Shown piece by piece: positions 8,885 through 18,721 of a stretch of DNA of 60,492 nt. The DNA is from Flavobacteriales bacterium UBA958 (lineage in GTDB: Bacteria; Bacteroidota; Bacteroidia; Flavobacteriales_D; Crocinitomicaceae), in the NCBI GenBank assembly GCA_002293045.1, contig DBCM01000103.1:1-60492 (forward strand). Reading direction: 5' to 3'. Both the position numbers and the translations under genes were made by a program. Below the pieces are notes generated by a model. It made no database searches. It was not told where the DNA came from and saw nothing but the letters and a program-made list of their open reading frames with translations. Each line of letters starts with the position of its first letter. The first letter of the stretch is position 1.

Positions 8885-11134
8885 ATGAAACAACTAAGTA
8901 CATTAATTGCTTGCATACTCCTGCTTGGGGTTCATGCACAAGAATATAAAATCAAATACGCAACGGATTTGTCGCGCCAATTTCGGTATACTGAATCCTT
9001 ACCAGTATGGGAAGAACTGGCCACTAAAACAATGAAATCAACTTCCCCTGATTGGAACTTCCTTAGAAATACGGTTGAGGCTGCATACATGTCTGAAAAC
9101 TATCGCAAAGCCACTACGTGGTCTGCATTGCTTACCTCTAAAGGGAAGTCGGAAGCAACGGATTGGATTCGATACATGAATTCCCTCTGTTACATGGGAC
9201 AAACCCAACGTGTAGCTGGTGTACTTGATACTGCACTTTTGAAGTTTGCTTCGGACACCGCTCTTTTGGCAAGGAAGTCTGGCCTTGAATCGTTTAACCA
9301 GCACCTTTCGAATACGTCAGAACATGTGATTCGGATGTATAAAAAAGGTTCAAAAGGAGAAGAATTCGGTGCTTTTCCGTACGACAAAGGAGGAATACTA
9401 TTTGTAACAAACGAGTACAACAGCAAAGCCATTAACAAACAGTATCCGCGTACAGGTCAGTTTTACACGGATATTGCTTGGTATGATTCTACCAAGAATG
9501 TGAAAGAATTTAAATTTTATCAAAAACCTTTTTGGACTAATTTTTTATATAAAAATCGTTGGAGAGACATTGAGCAGACGAAAAGCCATGATGGACCAAT
9601 TTCCTTTAATCCAGCTCGAGATTTAATGTTTATTACTTCGAACTTCGAAGAGAAAGACATTGAAGGAAAGATGAAGTACGCTCGTTTAAAGCAACGCGTT
9701 TTTAAGGTGGATGGTTCAGCATTTACAGAATTTGAATTCCCATTCAATTCCATACAATATTCAACAGGACATGCTTCGATGGATGCCAAAGGAACGGTTT
9801 ATTTTGTTTCAAATCGTCCGGGTAGTATGATTAAGTCAATCACAGGAAAGGATACGACCTACAGTTCAGATATTTGGAAAACAACCTTCAACGCAGAGAA
9901 TGACGAATGGTCGGAACCGGTTAATCTAGGTCCAACAGTGAATACCACGGAAGATGAGATGTTTCCCTTCATTTCCAACTGGGGGGTACTTTATTTCAGT
10001 TCTTATGGATGGAACAGCATTGGCGGTCTTGATGTCTTCATGTCTGAATTGGATGGTAATACGCCAGAGCACATTGGTGCGCCGCTAAATTCGAATGCCG
10101 ATGATTTCGCCTACTACGTGGATGAAGAAACGGGAAAGGGCTACTTTTCAAGCAATAGAGAGCAATTCAAGGATCGTATTTATGCTTTTAATAAACCTGT
10201 ATTCAAAGCGGATTTAATGGTTGAATTGAAAGATTGCAAGGGTAAGGTATTGAAGAATCAAACCATTAAGATTAAAGATCTTAAAAACGAAGAGTTGATT
10301 GAATTAACAACGGATAAGAACGGAAAAACCGAAGCCCTAGACCTTCGTAAGAACCATGAATACAAGATTTGGTTTATGGGAGATAAGAATCTGACACCTG
10401 ATTCAGCATCGTTTAAGGCTACAATGCCCATAAGCGATGTGGTTTCATTAAGTACGTATTTCAAACAATATACCACCAGTTTGAAGGTACTAGACCAAAA
10501 TAAAAATCCTTTAAGTGATGTTCGCTTAAACATTTATAAGCATAATGGAACAGTTCAAAAGTTAAATACTACCGTGAGTGGTACTTACGCATGGAAGAAT
10601 GAAGGAGCGGAACGGGTGGATTCTATTGTGGCTAATTTAATTAATCACGAGGATGCAAGCATCATTATTCCTGCAACAGTTTCAGGTAATTGCGTGGACA
10701 CGGTGAATTACACGTTGACCTTATTAGATAAGCAAGACAGCGAGTATATTCGTTTGGATCTCGTCCTCTACAACTTCGATAAGTATTTCTTGCGACCTGA
10801 AGGAAAAGTAGAACTAGATAAGTTGGTGAAATACATGAAGTCCCATCCAGACTTAAAAGTAGAACTTTCTTCCCATACAGATTCAAGAGGTTCTGATAAA
10901 TATAACATGAAACTATCTAAGCAACGGGCACAAAGTTGTGTAGACTATATTGTGGCTCAAGGAATTAGCAAGAAGCTAATAACCGCCAAGGGATATGGAG
11001 AGACTAAGCTATTGAATAAGTGTAAAAACGGCGTTTGGTGTTCGGTTGATGACCATCAGATGAATCGCCGAACTGAGTTGAAATTAATTACACCGGAAGA
11101 ACAAGAATTGGATAACAATAAATTGGGTAATTAA
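8885..11134 (+). CDS. PorE-like OmpA family protein (TPR, PD40 propeller, CRD, OmpA)
   Basis: About 749 residues starting at ATG 8885 (MKQLSTLIACILLLG signal peptide); an upstream in-frame ATG at 8843 lies inside the preceding gene and would precede the signal peptide. TPR-like helices come first, then a PD40/WD-type propeller (about 150-435, with YFVSNRPG and YFSSYGWNSIGGLDVF blade motifs), a carboxypeptidase-regulatory-like segment (about 435-610) and a C-terminal OmpA peptidoglycan-binding domain (LSSHTDSRGSDKYNMKLS). This order is that of PorE, which tethers the T9SS to peptidoglycan. The adhesin-PorP-OmpA trio suggests a dedicated secretion and anchoring module. Confidence 0.88.
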   Translation: MKQLSTLIACILLLGVHAQEYKIKYATDLSRQFRYTESLPVWEELATKTMKSTSPDWNFLRNTVEAAYMSENYRKATTWSALLTSKGKSEATDWIRYMNSLCYMGQTQRVAGVLDTALLKFASDTALLARKSGLESFNQHLSNTSEHVIRMYKKGSKGEEFGAFPYDKGGILFVTNEYNSKAINKQYPRTGQFYTDIAWYDSTKNVKEFKFYQKPFWTNFLYKNRWRDIEQTKSHDGPISFNPARDLMFITSNFEEKDIEGKMKYARLKQRVFKVDGSAFTEFEFPFNSIQYSTGHASMDAKGTVYFVSNRPGSMIKSITGKDTTYSSDIWKTTFNAENDEWSEPVNLGPTVNTTEDEMFPFISNWGVLYFSSYGWNSIGGLDVFMSELDGNTPEHIGAPLNSNADDFAYYVDEETGKGYFSSNREQFKDRIYAFNKPVFKADLMVELKDCKGKVLKNQTIKIKDLKNEELIELTTDKNGKTEALDLRKNHEYKIWFMGDKNLTPDSASFKATMPISDVVSLSTYFKQYTTSLKVLDQNKNPLSDVRLNIYKHNGTVQKLNTTVSGTYAWKNEGAERVDSIVANLINHEDASIIIPATVSGNCVDTVNYTLTLLDKQDSEYIRLDLVLYNFDKYFLRPEGKVELDKLVKYMKSHPDLKVELSSHTDSRGSDKYNMKLSKQRAQSCVDYIVAQGISKKLITAKGYGETKLLNKCKNGVWCSVDDHQMNRRTELKLITPEEQELDNNKLGN

Positions 11135-11655
11135 TGTTAACGACTGAACCTACCAATATTCGGCCCAAACGATTAACCATTCTTCTTGTTCTTACTTTAA
11201 TCAATACAGGTTCAACTATTTTCTTTGGCTTGTTAACTGTCTTGTTTTTTAAACCAACGGCTGCAGATTTAAAGAAAGAACGCTTGGAAATGGCGAAGTC
11301 CATTGTTGAATTAAAAGAACTTGGATTCGATTCGCTGGTTGAAATGTTGGAGAAAGTTCAAGCGATGACCGAGCTACTCAACACGCATTTTATCAGCAGT
11401 AATGTCGTAAATATTGCGATTGCCATGTTAGGAGCTGCGTCGGTATATTTCATGTTTAAAAGAAATCATCTTGGATTTCACGGGTACATCATCTATAATT
11501 TATTGGCGTGTGTCAGTGTTTACTTTTTTGTATCACCGGCCATCGTTCCAACCATCATTTTGATTGTTAACCTGATTGTCTCCTTAATTTTTGTGCTGCT
11601 TTATGCGAAGCACCTTCCTTGGATGAAAGGTGACCGTTTTGAAGAAATGCATTAA
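11134..11655 (+). CDS. Four-helix integral membrane protein, function unknown
   Basis: 173 residues; I do not recognise a family. Four hydrophobic segments are visible (about 12-38, 87-105, 113-130, 133-155), with a charged amphipathic loop between the first two containing many Glu, Lys and Leu residues. The start ATG shares a base with the stop of the OmpA gene (TAATG), so translation is probably coupled. The position suggests a link with the surface module, but the protein itself gives no function. Confidence 0.7.
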   Translation: MLTTEPTNIRPKRLTILLVLTLINTGSTIFFGLLTVLFFKPTAADLKKERLEMAKSIVELKELGFDSLVEMLEKVQAMTELLNTHFISSNVVNIAIAMLGAASVYFMFKRNHLGFHGYIIYNLLACVSVYFFVSPAIVPTIILIVNLIVSLIFVLLYAKHLPWMKGDRFEEMH

Positions 11656-11657
11656 CA

Positions 11658-13046
11658 CTAGAATATCTTTCCTGGATTCAATATTCCTTTTGGATCGAAT
11701 ACCTTTTTGATTGATCTCATTAAATCCAACGTTACCTCAGGAAAGGCAATGGGCATATACGGACGTTGAACGTATCCGATACCATGCTCCCCAGATATCG
11801 TTCCACCTAGCCGAACTACCTCCTCGAAAATTTCGCTAATTGCTTTTGGAAGCTCATGATCCCATTGGACATCGCTTAATTCACCACGAATAATATTCAC
11901 GTGCAGGTTGCCATCGCCTGCATGACCATAACAAACCGATTTAAATCCATAGCGATCACCTACTTTTTTAACATGGTCGAGTAAATTTGGCAATTGAAAG
12001 CGAGGAACTACAGTATCCTCTTCTTTATATACGGATTGCGTTTTAACGGCCTCTCCAACCTTTCTGCGTAAATTCCAAAGTGCCGCTTTCTGAGCTGCCG
12101 AATCAGCAAACAAGATTTCATCCGTTTCAAACGCTTCCAATACCGTAAAAAGTTGTTCTGCTTCACGCATCAATTGATCTTCATCAAAGCCATCTAATTC
12201 AATGAGTAAATGCGCTTGGTGAGTATCAGCCACCGGAATGGTCTCGTCACCCGTAAATGCTTTTGCCCATAATAAGGCATCTCGCTCCATGAATTCCATA
12301 CCGCTCGGTATAATTCCTGCTTTGAAGATTGCCGGAACTGCAGCACATGCTGTTCTCGCATCGAAAAATGGAACCAAAAATAACACGTCGTGTGTTGGGT
12401 GAGGTAGTAGCCTTAGGACAATTTTCGTAATAATTCCTAATGTACCTTCTGAACCAACCAGTAACTGAGTTAGGTTATATCCAGTGGCATTCTTTAACAC
12501 ATTGGCGCCTGTCCAAATGATTTCACCTGTTGGAAGCACCACTTCAAGATTGAGCACGTAATCTTTTGTTACCCCGTATTTTACAGCTTTTGGTCCGCCC
12601 GAATTTTCTGATACATTTCCACCAATAAAACAAGAACCCTTACTCGCGGGATCCGGGGGATAAAACAAGCCATGCTCTTTTACGGCCTGCTGCAACACTT
12701 CGGTAATAACACCAGGTTGCGTGATAACTTGTAAATTGTCCGTATCAATGTGAAGGATTTGATTGAATTTTTCCATAGAAATTAGTACGCCTCCATGCAA
12801 GGGCAAGGCCCCACCGCTTAATCCAGTTCTAGCGCCAGCAGGTGTAACGGGTATGGAATGTTCATGGCAGTAGCTCAGGATTTTCGATATCTCTTCGGCA
12901 GAACTCGGGATTAGTACCAATTCCGGTGGAAAAACAAAGTCCTCGGTTTCATCATGACCATAGGCCAATAACTGCGCTTGATCTTCATGGAATTTAATGC
13001 CTAAGGAACTTAGGTATTTAAACTGTAGTTCGGTTAACTGTGCCAT
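11658..13046 (-). CDS. FAD-linked oxidase of the GlcD / D-lactate dehydrogenase type
   Basis: 462 residues from the ATG at 13046 (MAQLTELQFKYL); a longer frame reaches 13127 but adds residues unlike the family. The N-terminal FAD-binding type 4 domain shows PAGARTGLSGGALPL and GGNVSENSGGPKAVKYG. The C-terminal FAD-oxidase domain has the metal-site motif CYGHAGDGNLHVN and the closing SGEHGIGYVQR. Such enzymes oxidise 2-hydroxyacids (glycolate or D-lactate) and pass electrons to quinone or cytochrome; the substrate cannot be told from sequence. Convergent with the membrane protein (ends 2 bases apart) and divergent from the thiolase. Confidence 0.9.
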   Translation of the reverse strand: MAQLTELQFKYLSSLGIKFHEDQAQLLAYGHDETEDFVFPPELVLIPSSAEEISKILSYCHEHSIPVTPAGARTGLSGGALPLHGGVLISMEKFNQILHIDTDNLQVITQPGVITEVLQQAVKEHGLFYPPDPASKGSCFIGGNVSENSGGPKAVKYGVTKDYVLNLEVVLPTGEIIWTGANVLKNATGYNLTQLLVGSEGTLGIITKIVLRLLPHPTHDVLFLVPFFDARTACAAVPAIFKAGIIPSGMEFMERDALLWAKAFTGDETIPVADTHQAHLLIELDGFDEDQLMREAEQLFTVLEAFETDEILFADSAAQKAALWNLRRKVGEAVKTQSVYKEEDTVVPRFQLPNLLDHVKKVGDRYGFKSVCYGHAGDGNLHVNIIRGELSDVQWDHELPKAISEIFEEVVRLGGTISGEHGIGYVQRPYMPIAFPEVTLDLMRSIKKVFDPKGILNPGKIF

Positions 13047-13196
13047 ATGATTACAAAAATGGGAATAAATCAGGTATCCGAGTCCATCCAAGTACAACAT
13101 TATACCGCTTGTTGATGAAAAATACAAATCGAATCCGGCGGAGTCGCACCGCGATAAATTGGTATAAATTCCTTATTTTTACAACAAATAATTACC

Positions 13197-14402
13197 TTGA
13201 AAGATACCTTTATCATAGACGGAATTCGTACACCAATCGGGAGTTTCGGTGGCGGACTATCTGCGGTGCGTGCGGATGATTTATTAGCACTTACCATGAA
13301 ATCGCTTGTTGAACGTCACCCCGCACTGGACCCATCGTTGATCGAAGATGCCATTATGGGTTGTGCTAATCAAGCGGGTGAAGATAATCGGAATGTTGCT
13401 CGAATGGCAACCTTGCTGGCCGGTTTACCAACTTCCATTGGCGGGGAAACAGTAAATCGCTTGTGTGCCTCAGGCATGGCTGCGGCGGTAAATGCATCTC
13501 GTGCCATAAAAGACGGGGCAGGGGATTTATACCTCGCTGGAGGTGTGGAGCAAATGACACGAGCCCCTTTTGTGCTTTCTAAAGCTGGTGCAGCCTATGG
13601 ACGGGATCAGCAATTATATGACTCGTCGTTTGGTTGGAGATTTATTAATCCCCAAATGGAAAAATTATACGGTGTAGATAGCATGGGGATGACGGCTGAA
13701 AATTTAGCCGAGCAATTCGCTATTTCTCGAGAGGATCAGGATGCCTTTGCCTATTGGTCTCAGCAAAAGGTAGCCCAAGCTACAGAACGCGGATTTTTCG
13801 CGGATGAACTGGTGCCGGTTGTGATTCCTTCAAAGAGAGGAGAACCCGTAGTTTTTTCAACAGACGAATTCCCGAAAGCTTCTACCAGCATCGAAAAGTT
13901 AGCATCCCTTAGGCCTGCGTTCAAATCAAACGGTACAGTTACGGCTGGAAATGCCTCTGGATTGAATGATGGGGCCATTAGTTTATTGATTGGTTCCGAA
14001 GCTGGTGTGAAACATGTAGGGATCACCCCCCTTGCGCGTATAGTTAGTGCGGCAATCAGTGGGGTAGAGCCACGCATCATGGGCATTGGTCCGGTTGAAG
14101 CATCACGGAAAGCCTTGCAACGGGCAGGTTTAACCATGGATCAGATGGATGTGATCGAATTGAACGAAGCCTTTGCAGCACAGGTATTAGCGTGTACACG
14201 TCAGTTAGGACTGACGGATAATGACCCTCGAATTAATCCAAATGGCGGTGCAATCGCTTTAGGACATCCGCTGGGAATGACCGGCGCACGTATTTTATTA
14301 ACGGCGGCAAGACAGTTGAACGCAACGGGAAAACGTTACGCATTGGTTTCCATGTGTATCGGTGTGGGGCAGGGCTATGCCACCATAATTGAACGCGTGT
14401 AA
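13197..14402 (+). CDS. Acetyl-CoA C-acyltransferase, 3-oxoadipyl-CoA thiolase-like
   Basis: Thiolytic cleavage or condensation of 3-oxoacyl-CoA. 401 residues. Active-site Cys at about 90 in TVNRLCASGM, NEAFAAQ, the catalytic His in ALGHPLGMTGAR and the second Cys in SMCIGVGQG are all present. The segment GCANQAGEDNRNVARMA is characteristic of PcaF/PaaJ thiolases, so beta-ketoadipyl-CoA is a candidate substrate, but no other aromatic-degradation genes adjoin it. No ATG is available in frame near the start; TTG at 13197 gives the expected opening MKDTFIIDGIRTPIG. The stop shares a base with the next ATG, tying a metabolic gene to an envelope operon. Confidence 0.9.
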   Translation: MKDTFIIDGIRTPIGSFGGGLSAVRADDLLALTMKSLVERHPALDPSLIEDAIMGCANQAGEDNRNVARMATLLAGLPTSIGGETVNRLCASGMAAAVNASRAIKDGAGDLYLAGGVEQMTRAPFVLSKAGAAYGRDQQLYDSSFGWRFINPQMEKLYGVDSMGMTAENLAEQFAISREDQDAFAYWSQQKVAQATERGFFADELVPVVIPSKRGEPVVFSTDEFPKASTSIEKLASLRPAFKSNGTVTAGNASGLNDGAISLLIGSEAGVKHVGITPLARIVSAAISGVEPRIMGIGPVEASRKALQRAGLTMDQMDVIELNEAFAAQVLACTRQLGLTDNDPRINPNGGAIALGHPLGMTGARILLTAARQLNATGKRYALVSMCIGVGQGYATIIERV

Positions 14403-15982
14403 TGAAGCAGTATATTTTCTTAGTTGGATTGGTTATTGCCCTCGCAAGTTGTAAGAAGCAAGCCACGTCTTGGGATACCGAATTAGGTGCACCGCTCATC
14501 AATGACACCTTAGATTTATCTAAATTAACGGACAACAACACCTTAGTTGCGAACGCAGGGGGAACCTTAGATCTTGATTTAACAAAAACCATTTTAGATC
14601 TTGGATTGTCTGATATCGTTTCTATCCCGGATACCCAAGTGGTTCAGATTTTTAATCCGACCATTGCGCTGAATGTGCCGGCTGGATTCAATGTGTTTAA
14701 TGAAACAGAAGAGCATACCATCGATGTTCCTGGTGTTCAGCTCAAGAAAATTCGGGTATTTAGTGGAAAGATTGACCTTAAGGTGTATAACCCACTGCCT
14801 ACCAGTGTTACGTTTAATGTGACCTTACCCGGAGTATACAACAACGGGCTCTTGTTTCAACAATCCCTGACGGTAGGAGCGGGTGATAATGCCAATCCAA
14901 CGGTTGGTTCAGGCTCTTTGGATCTTTCGGGATATGAAATGGATTTACGAGGAATAAATGGGATTTCTTTTAATATTTTGCAAGCGTCGGTAGTCGCAGT
15001 TACTGATCCTACAGGACCTGCGGTGAGCGTCACCCCATCGCAGCAATTTAAGGTGGAAGCTACCTTGAAAGATATCGCGTTGGATTATGCGCGTGGATAT
15101 TTTGGTAATCAAGTATTTACCGATACTACGGCCTTAACCGTGGACTATTTGAATAACATTGTTTCAGGATTAATAGATGTAAATAACATCCAATTGAATT
15201 TATCCCTTTCAAACGGAATGAAGGTTCCGGTAAAGAGTGAATTGAGCCTCATCGAAAACGTAAATAGCATGGGGAATACCGTTTCGCTTACTGCACCATG
15301 CATCGGGCAAGACGTTTATTTGGCGCCAGCGACGGGGACATGGGATAATCTTACCCCTTCCGTTCAGCAGCTTCAGATCAACTCACAGAACAGCAACGTG
15401 GAGCAAGTTTTTGAGAATTTAGGAGCGACCTTAAATTTGGGATACAACATAAGCATAAATCCCAACGGAAATGTAAATGGAGGATGGGATGAGATTTTTT
15501 CTACCAGTCGCTTAAAAGTGGAATTGCACGCTCAAATGCCGCTGCAATTGCAAGCAGATCAACTTACCTTAGCGGATACCTTTGCGGTCAGCTTGAATCA
15601 GAACAATGCTAAAACGCATGTGATCGGTGGGTATTTTCAATTAGATGCGTCGAATGCCTTTCCGATGCAATGTCAAATGAAATTATCTTTTCTAGACGCA
15701 AACTCCCAAGTCATTGAAGAAACCATAGGAGATGCCTTAGTATTAAGCTCCCTTGCGGGCACACCAAATGCGTCAGGCATGTACGTGAAAAATTCAAGCG
15801 TGAAATTCTACCTATCCAAGACGCTGATGGAACAAATTAATCAGGCGAAGTATATTCGCGTGGAAGGAATTTTGGATACTCCCAATCCTTCGGGTTCCGC
15901 AAATCAACAAGTGTCCATTCCAATGGGAGCGTTTTTACATGTGCGTCTCAAAGCCAAATTACAAACTCAAATCGTCTACTAA
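14402..15982 (+). CDS. Predicted lipoprotein, function unknown
   Basis: 526 residues with a lipoprotein signal (VGLVIALASC, acylated Cys at about 17) followed by KKQATSWDTELGAPL. The rest is beta-rich, with a composition high in Leu, Asn, Thr and Val and few aromatics; I recognise no catalytic motif. The TAATG junctions on both sides (14402 and 15982) indicate translational coupling with the thiolase upstream and the predicted outer membrane protein downstream. A lipoprotein next to an outer membrane protein and T9SS cargo suggests a surface role; this is inference. Confidence 0.75.
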   Translation: MKQYIFLVGLVIALASCKKQATSWDTELGAPLINDTLDLSKLTDNNTLVANAGGTLDLDLTKTILDLGLSDIVSIPDTQVVQIFNPTIALNVPAGFNVFNETEEHTIDVPGVQLKKIRVFSGKIDLKVYNPLPTSVTFNVTLPGVYNNGLLFQQSLTVGAGDNANPTVGSGSLDLSGYEMDLRGINGISFNILQASVVAVTDPTGPAVSVTPSQQFKVEATLKDIALDYARGYFGNQVFTDTTALTVDYLNNIVSGLIDVNNIQLNLSLSNGMKVPVKSELSLIENVNSMGNTVSLTAPCIGQDVYLAPATGTWDNLTPSVQQLQINSQNSNVEQVFENLGATLNLGYNISINPNGNVNGGWDEIFSTSRLKVELHAQMPLQLQADQLTLADTFAVSLNQNNAKTHVIGGYFQLDASNAFPMQCQMKLSFLDANSQVIEETIGDALVLSSLAGTPNASGMYVKNSSVKFYLSKTLMEQINQAKYIRVEGILDTPNPSGSANQQVSIPMGAFLHVRLKAKLQTQIVY

Positions 15983-17220
15983 TGAAGAAGCTTCATGCAA
16001 TTTGGTTCGTTTTTTTCGTGTATATGGGATTTGCACAACCATTAAGGTCTTATGATGTGGATTCAAGCTATGCGGGAAAACAATTGATCCTCGTGAATGG
16101 AATGGTAGATTATAGTGCATCAACCATGCGTAACGAGGTATTGAGTCCCTTGATTTTCGGAGGGTACATCGATTCCTCAGCTAAAAGTCGTTCGATGGAT
16201 GCAGACAAACCCTTTAATACCGTCGGTTTTGAAGCAACGGCAAGCTATACGCACTATGTTTCGTTGAAAAACAAGGAAGGATTTCCTTCGCGATGGATGA
16301 TTGGACCCACACTAGGAACCACCTTTATGGGTTCGTTAAAATATACCTCAGACCTTTATACCTTAGCCTTTTATGGGAACGAACCCTTCTTGGGAAAATA
16401 TGCTGATTTTTCCTATTCTGAGGCAAGTTATTACCAGTTTCAAACCCTCGGCGTTTCAGTGTTGGATCGCTTGAGTCAATCTTCTGCAAGCTTGAATTTG
16501 GTGGGCTTGAACTCGTATTACAAAGGCACCCTGGGCGGACTTGACCCGATGAAGTTTTATTATTCATCTGAAGGAGATAGCATCTACGGGATTTGTAATG
16601 GCTCGTTTAGTCAACTAACGTCACCAGCGTATTTCAAAGGGCTTGGATTAGCAGTAAGCGGTGATTATCGTTTTAAGATTGCGAATGAAGAAACAGGGAA
16701 ATCCATGAGCATGCAATTGAGCGTTAGCAATTTAGGGTTCGCGGTAAGTAATCAAGTTCAAACACAAACGCTTGATACCTCTTTCGCCTTTGGTGGATAT
16801 ACCTTATCACAACTCATTAATCGCGATGGATTACTGGCACCGGGTTTTTCATATGCAGACAGTTTACTTCAAACTGAAACTCGCAGTAAGGTTATTTTCC
16901 TACCGGCAAGCATTCAGATTTTTAATGTGATTAATACCCAAAGTACGGCACGAATTCAGCCTTCTTATGGGTTTCGAATGATTTTGATTCCTGGGTATAT
17001 ACCCTATGTATATGCGGGCATGGTGACAAAAATCATCCCTGGTTTACACCTCGGCTTGTGCGCGAGTTATGGTGGATTTTCTGGGTTTAAACTGAATTCC
17101 GCGATTCACTACAACCACAAACGCCTCAGCTTGGGTATAGGTTCCGACAATGTGATCGGACTGGTTTCTAATCGTGCCTTTGGCAAATCACTTTCAATCC
17201 GCTTTCGATGCGATATTTAA
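15982..17220 (+). CDS. Predicted outer membrane beta-barrel protein (DUF5723-like)
   Basis: 412 residues with a signal peptide (cleavage near GFAQ). Many amphipathic strands with Tyr/Phe/Gly alternate along the chain, and it closes with an aromatic/charged strand (SLSIRFRCDI), as expected for a barrel. The overall look, including PSRWMIGPTLGTT-type strands and a lipoprotein partner, resembles DUF5723 proteins, but this is a resemblance only. The gene overlaps the next by 13 bases, so it belongs to the same operon. Confidence 0.65.
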   Translation: MKKLHAIWFVFFVYMGFAQPLRSYDVDSSYAGKQLILVNGMVDYSASTMRNEVLSPLIFGGYIDSSAKSRSMDADKPFNTVGFEATASYTHYVSLKNKEGFPSRWMIGPTLGTTFMGSLKYTSDLYTLAFYGNEPFLGKYADFSYSEASYYQFQTLGVSVLDRLSQSSASLNLVGLNSYYKGTLGGLDPMKFYYSSEGDSIYGICNGSFSQLTSPAYFKGLGLAVSGDYRFKIANEETGKSMSMQLSVSNLGFAVSNQVQTQTLDTSFAFGGYTLSQLINRDGLLAPGFSYADSLLQTETRSKVIFLPASIQIFNVINTQSTARIQPSYGFRMILIPGYIPYVYAGMVTKIIPGLHLGLCASYGGFSGFKLNSAIHYNHKRLSLGIGSDNVIGLVSNRAFGKSLSIRFRCDI

Positions 17221-18641
17221 TCTTAACTACATTCGGTTTCCTTTCCTGGTTGATGTATGCACAGGGAAGTTTTTATACTCAATATTCAGGTTCAGAATAC
17301 GACATGGGTCACGGCGTAGTTCAATTGCCCGATTCGAGCTATGTGATCACTGGACGAAGTGGAAGCTGGGGAGATAATGCGGAAGCATACCTGTTGAAAA
17401 TTGCAAAAAATGGCGCGTATCAATGGAGTCAACACTACGGAGGATATGAATTTGATGAAGGTCGACGCGTAATGTCGCATGCGGTGAATGGACTCTATGT
17501 GGCTGGAAGCTCCATGGTCAATCAAACCACGGCGTATGATCTTTATCTTATTAATACGGATCCCAACGGAAACTTAATTTGGGAAAAACGGGTTAATTTG
17601 GGAGGATGGGAATTCACTAACGATGCCATTATGACCTTTGACGATGGGATTGTTATGGTCGGTTCTTCACAAGATCCGAATTCAAGCAATTCCCGTGGAT
17701 TTATCGTGAAGACGAATGCGGCAGGAGACACCCTGTGGTCTCGCTATATTGGTGGAACGGAAACCAATGCGATTCATACCGTTTTGGAATTACAAGACAG
17801 CATTTATGTCGTCGCAGGCACGTATTACAATATAGATTCTACCTTAAACAAAGGATTTTTAGCAGCATATCACGAGAATGGCACGTCGTTGTGGTTTACG
17901 TCGATTGGCGATCAGGGTACCTTTGGCATAACGGACATGACGATTAATTTAAATAGAATTAACGCAATAGGTTGGCGTTGGGATCCAATATTAAATAAAC
18001 ATGACAATTATACTGGTAGGTATGAAATGAACGGAAATTTGTTTTATGAATCTGTCTATGTAAATCAAGTAGATGTTATCTTCGATGAAGTGACCTTGAA
18101 TGGAAATTCGAATAAATTATATGTTGGATATAGAAATCAAAATGTGAATGATGTTAGTTTCGGAATGGATGTGGCTCTAGGACGATTTAATACGAATTTC
18201 GATTGGGATAATGGTCCGATTTACATCAACCACGGTGGAGATGAAAAGGTGGAGCAGTTTATTCCAACCTTGGATGGCGGTGCCTTGGCGGTGGGGTGGA
18301 TTACCTATCCAATGAATGGGGGCTCCTCTGTTTTTGCGATGAAGATCGGCCCGAACGACGAATTCCAAACAGTAATCGGTAATGAGCCGATGCTGCCATT
18401 GGTTGCTACAGAACCAATTGATAGGGTGGGTGTTTCCTTATTCCCAAATCCAATGCAAGATGTATTAACCATTACGCTTGCACAAGGAAATGGCCAGGTA
18501 TCATTTCATGACGTGAACGGAATACTAGTTTTTAACCAAGAGGTCGAGGCAGGAAAAACAGTGCTCAATGTATCTGAGTTAGCGGCTGGAGTTTATTTTA
18601 TTCGATACGCAGGAACTACTTGGAAATTCATCAAACTATAA
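17208..18641 (+). CDS. T9SS type A secreted beta-propeller-like protein
   Basis: 477 residues. A signal peptide (MRYLILTTFGFLSWLMYAQ) is followed by repeats of a pattern with LLKI..NG.YQW....GG, VKTNAAGDTLWSRYIGG and similar, typical of SBBP/quinoprotein-type propeller blades. The last ~70 residues form a T9SS type A sorting domain (LFPNPMQDVLTITLAQ ... AAGVYFIRYAG ... FIKL). The start lies within the preceding gene (13-base overlap). The DNA encoding this sorting domain (about 18436-18640) is duplicated at 23122-23326 beyond an AT-rich island, so the present 3' end may have arrived with the island; see the repeat entries. Ligand or activity unknown. Confidence 0.85.
   Translation: MRYLILTTFGFLSWLMYAQGSFYTQYSGSEYDMGHGVVQLPDSSYVITGRSGSWGDNAEAYLLKIAKNGAYQWSQHYGGYEFDEGRRVMSHAVNGLYVAGSSMVNQTTAYDLYLINTDPNGNLIWEKRVNLGGWEFTNDAIMTFDDGIVMVGSSQDPNSSNSRGFIVKTNAAGDTLWSRYIGGTETNAIHTVLELQDSIYVVAGTYYNIDSTLNKGFLAAYHENGTSLWFTSIGDQGTFGITDMTINLNRINAIGWRWDPILNKHDNYTGRYEMNGNLFYESVYVNQVDVIFDEVTLNGNSNKLYVGYRNQNVNDVSFGMDVALGRFNTNFDWDNGPIYINHGGDEKVEQFIPTLDGGALAVGWITYPMNGGSSVFAMKIGPNDEFQTVIGNEPMLPLVATEPIDRVGVSLFPNPMQDVLTITLAQGNGQVSFHDVNGILVFNQEVEAGKTVLNVSELAAGVYFIRYAGTTWKFIKL
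18436..18640 (+). repeat. Direct repeat copy 1: T9SS sorting-domain coding segment
   Basis: About 205 bases ending just before the stop of the 17208 gene match 23122-23326 in the same orientation, colinear and without gaps. By hand I count roughly 25 differences (about 88% identity). The match includes both coding third positions and the final CATCAAACTAT, so it is a DNA duplication or a homologous segment from a close relative, not mere protein similarity. Confidence 0.9.
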
Positions 18642-18721
18642 AATTTTCTTCTTTTTATGTGATAAATTTGAATTAATTTAAATTTAGAAAAGTGGATAAA
18701 ATTTAAAAAATAAAAAAACAA

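Noticed and set aside
13047..13127. Longer N-terminus for the FAD oxidase
   Set aside because: The added residues are unlike GlcD proteins, and the ATG at 13046 gives the normal start.
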